From positions 1 to 7,297 of the forward strand of contig JAAYLY010000077.1 of the NCBI GenBank assembly GCA_012521625.1: DNA of 7,297 bases. Direction: 5' to 3'. Below are positions 4,415-7,297 of the stretch, piece after piece. Position 1 is the first letter of the stretch. Each line of letters begins with the position of its first letter. Origin of the DNA: Tissierellia bacterium. Lineage in GTDB: Bacteria > Bacillota > Clostridia > Tissierellales > Tissierellaceae. The position numbers and the translations under genes are program-made. A model generated the notes under the pieces. It made no database searches and had not been told where the DNA came from. It saw only the letters and a program-made list of their open reading frames with translations.

Positions 4415-7057
4415 TTAATTTAGCTGGCTCCTTACAAGATCTGGCACTATAGCTAAGGCCTCATCCACCTTACTTGGGTCCTTACCGCCGGCCTGAGCCA
4501 TATCTGGTCTGCCGCCTCCGTTTCCGCCTGTAACCTTAGCTACTTCTCTTACTATATTACCAGACATGATGCCCTTCTTAACCAGGTCCTTAGTAGCCAT
4601 GGCCAGGAAGGTTAGCTTATTACCACTTACGGAAGCTAGGACCACCACACCGGAACCAAGCTTATTCCTAACTTCATCCCCTATGTTCCTTAGGCTGTCC
4701 ATGTCCATATCTTCCAACTTATAGCTAACTACCCTAATACCATCTACTTCTATGCTGGAATTTATGATGTCGCCTACTATGTCAGAGGCTAATTTTTTCT
4801 TCAGCTCCTCGATTTCCTTCTCCTTAGCCCTGATAGCTTCATTTAAGGCCTGAGCCTTCTTAACTATATTATCACGGTTAGTCTTTAGGGTTTGGCTAAT
4901 TTGGTCTAATTCCTCGTCCAACTCCCTTAGGTATTCATATACCCTAAGGCCAGTTAAGGCTTCAATCCTTCTAACTCCTGAGGCTATACCCCCTTCGGAG
5001 ATGATCTTAAATAAGCCTATATTGGAAGTATTCCTTACATGGGTACCACCACATAACTCCTTACTATAGCCACCCATGCTGACTACCCTAACTTCATCCG
5101 CATACTTGCTTTCAAATAGGCCTATGGCCCCTTCTGCCTTAGCCTCATCTAAGCTTAGGATCTGGGTTTTTACCTCCATGGCTTCTAAAATCTTTTGGTT
5201 GACTATCTCTTCTATCTTCAATAGTTCTTCCTTGGAAACAGCTTCAAAGTGGGTAAAGTCGAACCTTAACCTATGGGGTAGAACTATTGAACCAGCTTGG
5301 TTTACATGGTCTCCTAGGACCTCCTTTAAGGCCTTATGAAGTAGGTGGGTTGCAGAGTGGTTCCTTCTTAAGCTATCCCTTCTGTCTACATCTACCCTAG
5401 CCTCTACTTCCATGTCTACTTCTATGCTGCCCTCTAATACCCTTACCTGGTGAACTATTAGGTCTCCATTGGCATATTGGGTATCCAAGACCTCTACCAT
5501 CACTTGGTCATTTACCATTAGGCCAGTATCTCCAACCTGGCCACCTGATTCTGCATAGAAGGGGGTCTCAGCTAAGACTAAAAGGCCTTCCTCTCCTTCT
5601 TCTAAGCTATTTACCCTTTTATCCTCCTTAATTAAGGCAGTTACCCTAGATTTATATTCTGTAAATTCATATCCCTTAAAGCTTGATTCTAAACCACTAA
5701 ATAGGCTGGCCTTGTCCTTACTACCCCAGCCACTATCCTCGCTGTCGGCCCTGGCACTTCTAGCCCTCTGTCTTTGGACTTCCATATTTTCGTTAAAGCC
5801 CTCTTCATCAACCCTTAAGGACCTTTCAGCTAAGATTTCCTTAGTCAATTCCAGCGGGAAGCCGAAGGTGTCGTATAGTTTAAAGGCCCTTTCACCACTT
5901 AAGACCTTTTCACCCTCTTCTTCCATTTCAGCTATATAGCTTTCCAGTATGGCTATACCCTGGTCAATAGTCTCCTGGAATTTATCCTCCTCCACCTGGA
6001 TGATCCTGTTGATTTGCTCTTTCCTCTCTTCCAATTCAGCATACTCTACCTTCCAGGACTGGATAACGGTGTTAACCACCTCTACCAGGAACCTGCCCTC
6101 TATACCAAGTAGTTTGCCGTGCCTTGCAGCCCTTCTAATAAGCCTCCTTAAAACATAGCCTCTACCCTCGTTACTTGGTAAGACTCCATCGGATACTAGG
6201 AAGGTCATGGCACGTACGTGGTCAGTTATTACCCTGACGGAAACATCCTTTTCCTCATATGTACCGTACTTATACTTGCTAATTTCCTCAATTTTTTCGA
6301 TTATCTTATGGATCTCTTTTACTTCGAAGATATTGTCCGCACCTTCTAAAATAGTCGCTATCCTCTCCAAGCCCATACCTGTATCTATATTAGGATGTTG
6401 AAGTGGGTGGTAGACTCCCTTTTCATCCTTATCAAACTGAGTAAATACTAAGTTCCACACCTCTAGGAAACGGTCACAATCACAACCAGGCTTACAAGCA
6501 GGATCTCCACAGCCGTAGCTTTCTCCCCTATCTATGTAGATTTCTGAACAAGGGCCAGATGGTCCTACTTCCAACTCCCAGAAGTTGTCCTCCTTACCTA
6601 ACCTAACTATCTTTTCCTTGGGAAGGCCTATTTCCTTATTCCATATTTCAAAGGCTTCATCGTCTTCCTCATAGACTGATACCCATAATAGGTCCTCTGA
6701 AATCTCTAAACGCTCTGTTAAAAATTCCCAGGCCCAAGCTATAGCTTCCCTCTTAAAGTAATCACCAAAGGAGAAGTTACCCAACATCTCAAAGAATGTA
6801 GCATGCCTTGCCGTCTTACCCACATTATCTATATCGCCCGTTCTTATACATTTTTGACAGGTGGACATCCTCCTCTTTGGTGGCTCCAATTCGCCAGTAA
6901 AGTATTTCTTAAGGGGAGCCATCCCTGCGCCGATCAATAGTAATGATTTATCGTTCTTCGGTATTAATGAAAAGCTCGGTACTACTAAATGTTCCTTTTC
7001 CCTAAAAAAGTCTAAAAACTCTCTCCTTATCTCATGTAATCCCAGTTGTTTCACCAT
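4415..7057 (-). CDS. alaS: Alanine--tRNA ligase (AlaRS)
   Basis: AlaRS charges tRNA-Ala with alanine in the cytoplasm and clears mischarged Ser/Gly. At 880 aa (from the ATG at 7057) it is full length. The class II catalytic core includes RHATFFEMLGNFSFGDYFK near 84-102, a cysteine-rich insert CGDPACKPGCDC near 183-194 (a plausible metal site seen in clostridial forms), and motif 3 NIDTGMGLERI near 223-233. The editing domain has H567-x3-H571 (HSATH) and C669-x3-H673 (CGGTH). A coiled coil of Glu/Lys repeats lies near 725-757, and the C-Ala domain ends with GGNGGGRPDMAQAGG. Three in-frame starts compete: GTG 7063, ATG 7057, GTG 7054. The SD AGAGGTG (7067-7061) overlaps the first and is well spaced for the second, so I chose 7057. 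No T-box precedes it. Confidence 0.97.
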   Translation of the reverse strand: MVKQLGLHEIRREFLDFFREKEHLVVPSFSLIPKNDKSLLLIGAGMAPLKKYFTGELEPPKRRMSTCQKCIRTGDIDNVGKTARHATFFEMLGNFSFGDYFKREAIAWAWEFLTERLEISEDLLWVSVYEEDDEAFEIWNKEIGLPKEKIVRLGKEDNFWELEVGPSGPCSEIYIDRGESYGCGDPACKPGCDCDRFLEVWNLVFTQFDKDEKGVYHPLQHPNIDTGMGLERIATILEGADNIFEVKEIHKIIEKIEEISKYKYGTYEEKDVSVRVITDHVRAMTFLVSDGVLPSNEGRGYVLRRLIRRAARHGKLLGIEGRFLVEVVNTVIQSWKVEYAELEERKEQINRIIQVEEDKFQETIDQGIAILESYIAEMEEEGEKVLSGERAFKLYDTFGFPLELTKEILAERSLRVDEEGFNENMEVQRQRARSARADSEDSGWGSKDKASLFSGLESSFKGYEFTEYKSRVTALIKEDKRVNSLEEGEEGLLVLAETPFYAESGGQVGDTGLMVNDQVMVEVLDTQYANGDLIVHQVRVLEGSIEVDMEVEARVDVDRRDSLRRNHSATHLLHKALKEVLGDHVNQAGSIVLPHRLRFDFTHFEAVSKEELLKIEEIVNQKILEAMEVKTQILSLDEAKAEGAIGLFESKYADEVRVVSMGGYSKELCGGTHVRNTSNIGLFKIISEGGIASGVRRIEALTGLRVYEYLRELDEELDQISQTLKTNRDNIVKKAQALNEAIRAKEKEIEELKKKLASDIVGDIINSSIEVDGIRVVSYKLEDMDMDSLRNIGDEVRNKLGSGVVVLASVSGNKLTFLAMATKDLVKKGIMSGNIVREVAKVTGGNGGGRPDMAQAGGKDPSKVDEALAIVPDLVRSQLN

Positions 7058-7060
7058 AAA

Positions 7061-7067
7061 CACCTCT
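7061..7067 (-). promoter_or_regulatory. RBS that decides the alaS start
   Basis: AGAGGTG on the minus strand matches the anti-SD well, and its last three bases are the GTG at 7063-7061. A codon inside the SD cannot be the start, so initiation should be at ATG 7057 (5 nt after GAGG) or, less likely, GTG 7054 (8 nt). Confidence 0.65.
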
Positions 7068-7083
7068 TTTATTCAATCGTCTT

Positions 7084-7113
7084 AAAAAAACTCCTCCAAG
7101 GCGGAGGAGTTTT
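7084..7113 (-). terminator. Intrinsic-terminator hairpin in the alaS leader
   Basis: On the minus strand AAAACTCCTCC (7113-7103) pairs with GGAGGAGTTTT (7097-7087) around a 5-nt loop, and the run of seven T residues extends to 7084. The stem is 11 bp with a 7-bp core of five G-C and two A-T pairs, a strong rho-independent terminator. It lies between the alaS promoter and the alaS start, 26 nt before the ATG. It could also stop plus-strand transcripts, since TTTTGTTT follows on that side. Without an antiterminator in view, whether it attenuates alaS or merely closes upstream transcription is open. Confidence 0.75.
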
Positions 7114-7127
7114 GTTTGCATATTAGG

Positions 7128-7156
7128 ATTATAGTTTACTTAAGCTGATTTGTCAA
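7128..7156 (-). promoter_or_regulatory. Consensus sigma-A promoter of alaS
   Basis: The minus strand has TTGACA (7156-7151), a 17-nt spacer and TATAAT (7133-7128): all 12 hexamer bases and the spacing match the sigma-70/sigma-A consensus. The predicted start is the A at about 7121, giving a ~64-nt alaS leader. The -35 lies within an inverted repeat TGATT-N4-AATCA (7146-7159), a possible operator. Such a perfect promoter is unusual for a synthetase gene and may be offset by the hairpin just downstream. Confidence 0.85.
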
Positions 7157-7297
7157 TCAATTTAAAGCTTTAGATAGTGTCAAGTAATTGTTGGAAAACA
7201 AATAAAAAATAATTTTCAAAATAATATTAGAATAATAACTCCATAATCATATAATGTAATAATTTGTAATTTTAATTTTGCTTTACCTTAATAAACC
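7157..7297. other. AT-rich non-coding DNA upstream of the alaS promoter
   Basis: No credible open frame, tRNA or T-box elements are visible on either strand here. A 10-bp palindrome TAAAGCTTTA lies at 7163-7172, and a second TTGACA (7183-7178, minus strand) has no good -10 at a suitable distance. The upstream neighbour of alaS is beyond the window edge. Confidence 0.6.

Noticed and set aside
98..7057. Abundance of CCTTA/CCTAG-type words on the plus strand as a possible dispersed repeat or uptake signal
   Set aside because: The words follow reading frame and come from frequent AGG, AAG and CTT/TTA codons on the coding minus strand; they are scarce in the intergenic gaps.
5076..7085. Plus-strand open frames opposite alaS, and one (2735-2980) opposite ruvX
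   Set aside because: They lie wholly inside conserved synthetase or RuvX coding sequence and show no domain, start site or independent coding signal.
7157..7183. Second promoter using TTGACA at 7183-7178
   Set aside because: At 16-18 nt downstream there is only TTGATT-like sequence, not an acceptable -10.
7084..7297. T-box riboswitch upstream of alaS
   Set aside because: The terminator position would suit one, but no T-box consensus is present on the minus strand, and the space between the consensus promoter and the hairpin is under 15 nt.
1..7297. Mobile element, CRISPR, tRNA or defence system
   Set aside because: All coding space is accounted for by seven intact genes, and the gaps are short and hold only promoters, hairpins and terminators.

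Overview
The window looks like a chromosomal housekeeping segment of a low-GC Firmicute of class Clostridia. The grounds are the AT-rich intergenic DNA, the heavy use of AGG (Arg) and TTA/CTT (Leu) codons, the Shine-Dalgarno (SD) sites, and the gene order alaS - ireB - ruvX - yrzB-like - fur - RNase J, which as I recall recurs in clostridial genomes. An anaerobic lifestyle fits the ferredoxin-fused aldo/keto reductase. A Tissierellales-like source is only a guess. All seven genes are on the minus strand, so the reading order runs from high to low coordinates.

Layout from right to left. 7297-7064 is AT-rich non-coding DNA holding a consensus sigma-A promoter and, directly after it, a hairpin with a U-tract in the alaS leader; there is no T-box. 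alaS (7057-4415) encodes a full-length alanyl-tRNA synthetase. A 37-nt gap with an extended -10 promoter leads to ireB (4377-4123). Two bases after its stop is a perfect 10-bp hairpin without a U-tract. Next is an aldo/keto reductase with a C-terminal 2[4Fe-4S] domain (4058-3111), which sits between ireB and ruvX. ruvX (3099-2677) and the DUF1292 gene (2676-2428, TTG start) follow with almost no spacing. A second extended -10 promoter, set within overlapping inverted repeats, drives a Fur-family regulator (2365-1919), which ends in an intrinsic terminator (1882-1902). RNase J (1813-98) follows and ends in a perfect 15-bp stem-loop (61-96). A third extended -10 promoter (15-23) faces out of the window towards the next minus-strand gene.

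Functionally this is core information processing and stress or envelope signalling: charging tRNA-Ala, the IreB partner of a Ser/Thr kinase, the RNase H-fold RuvX, a metal-dependent repressor, and the main 5'-3' exoribonuclease. The aldo/keto reductase is the one gene out of keeping with this set. I saw no mobile element, CRISPR array, tRNA or rRNA and no clear undescribed system. The points worth a second look are regulatory: the alaS promoter-terminator leader, the fur operator candidate, the hairpins lacking U-tracts, and the repeat-built RNase J N-terminus.
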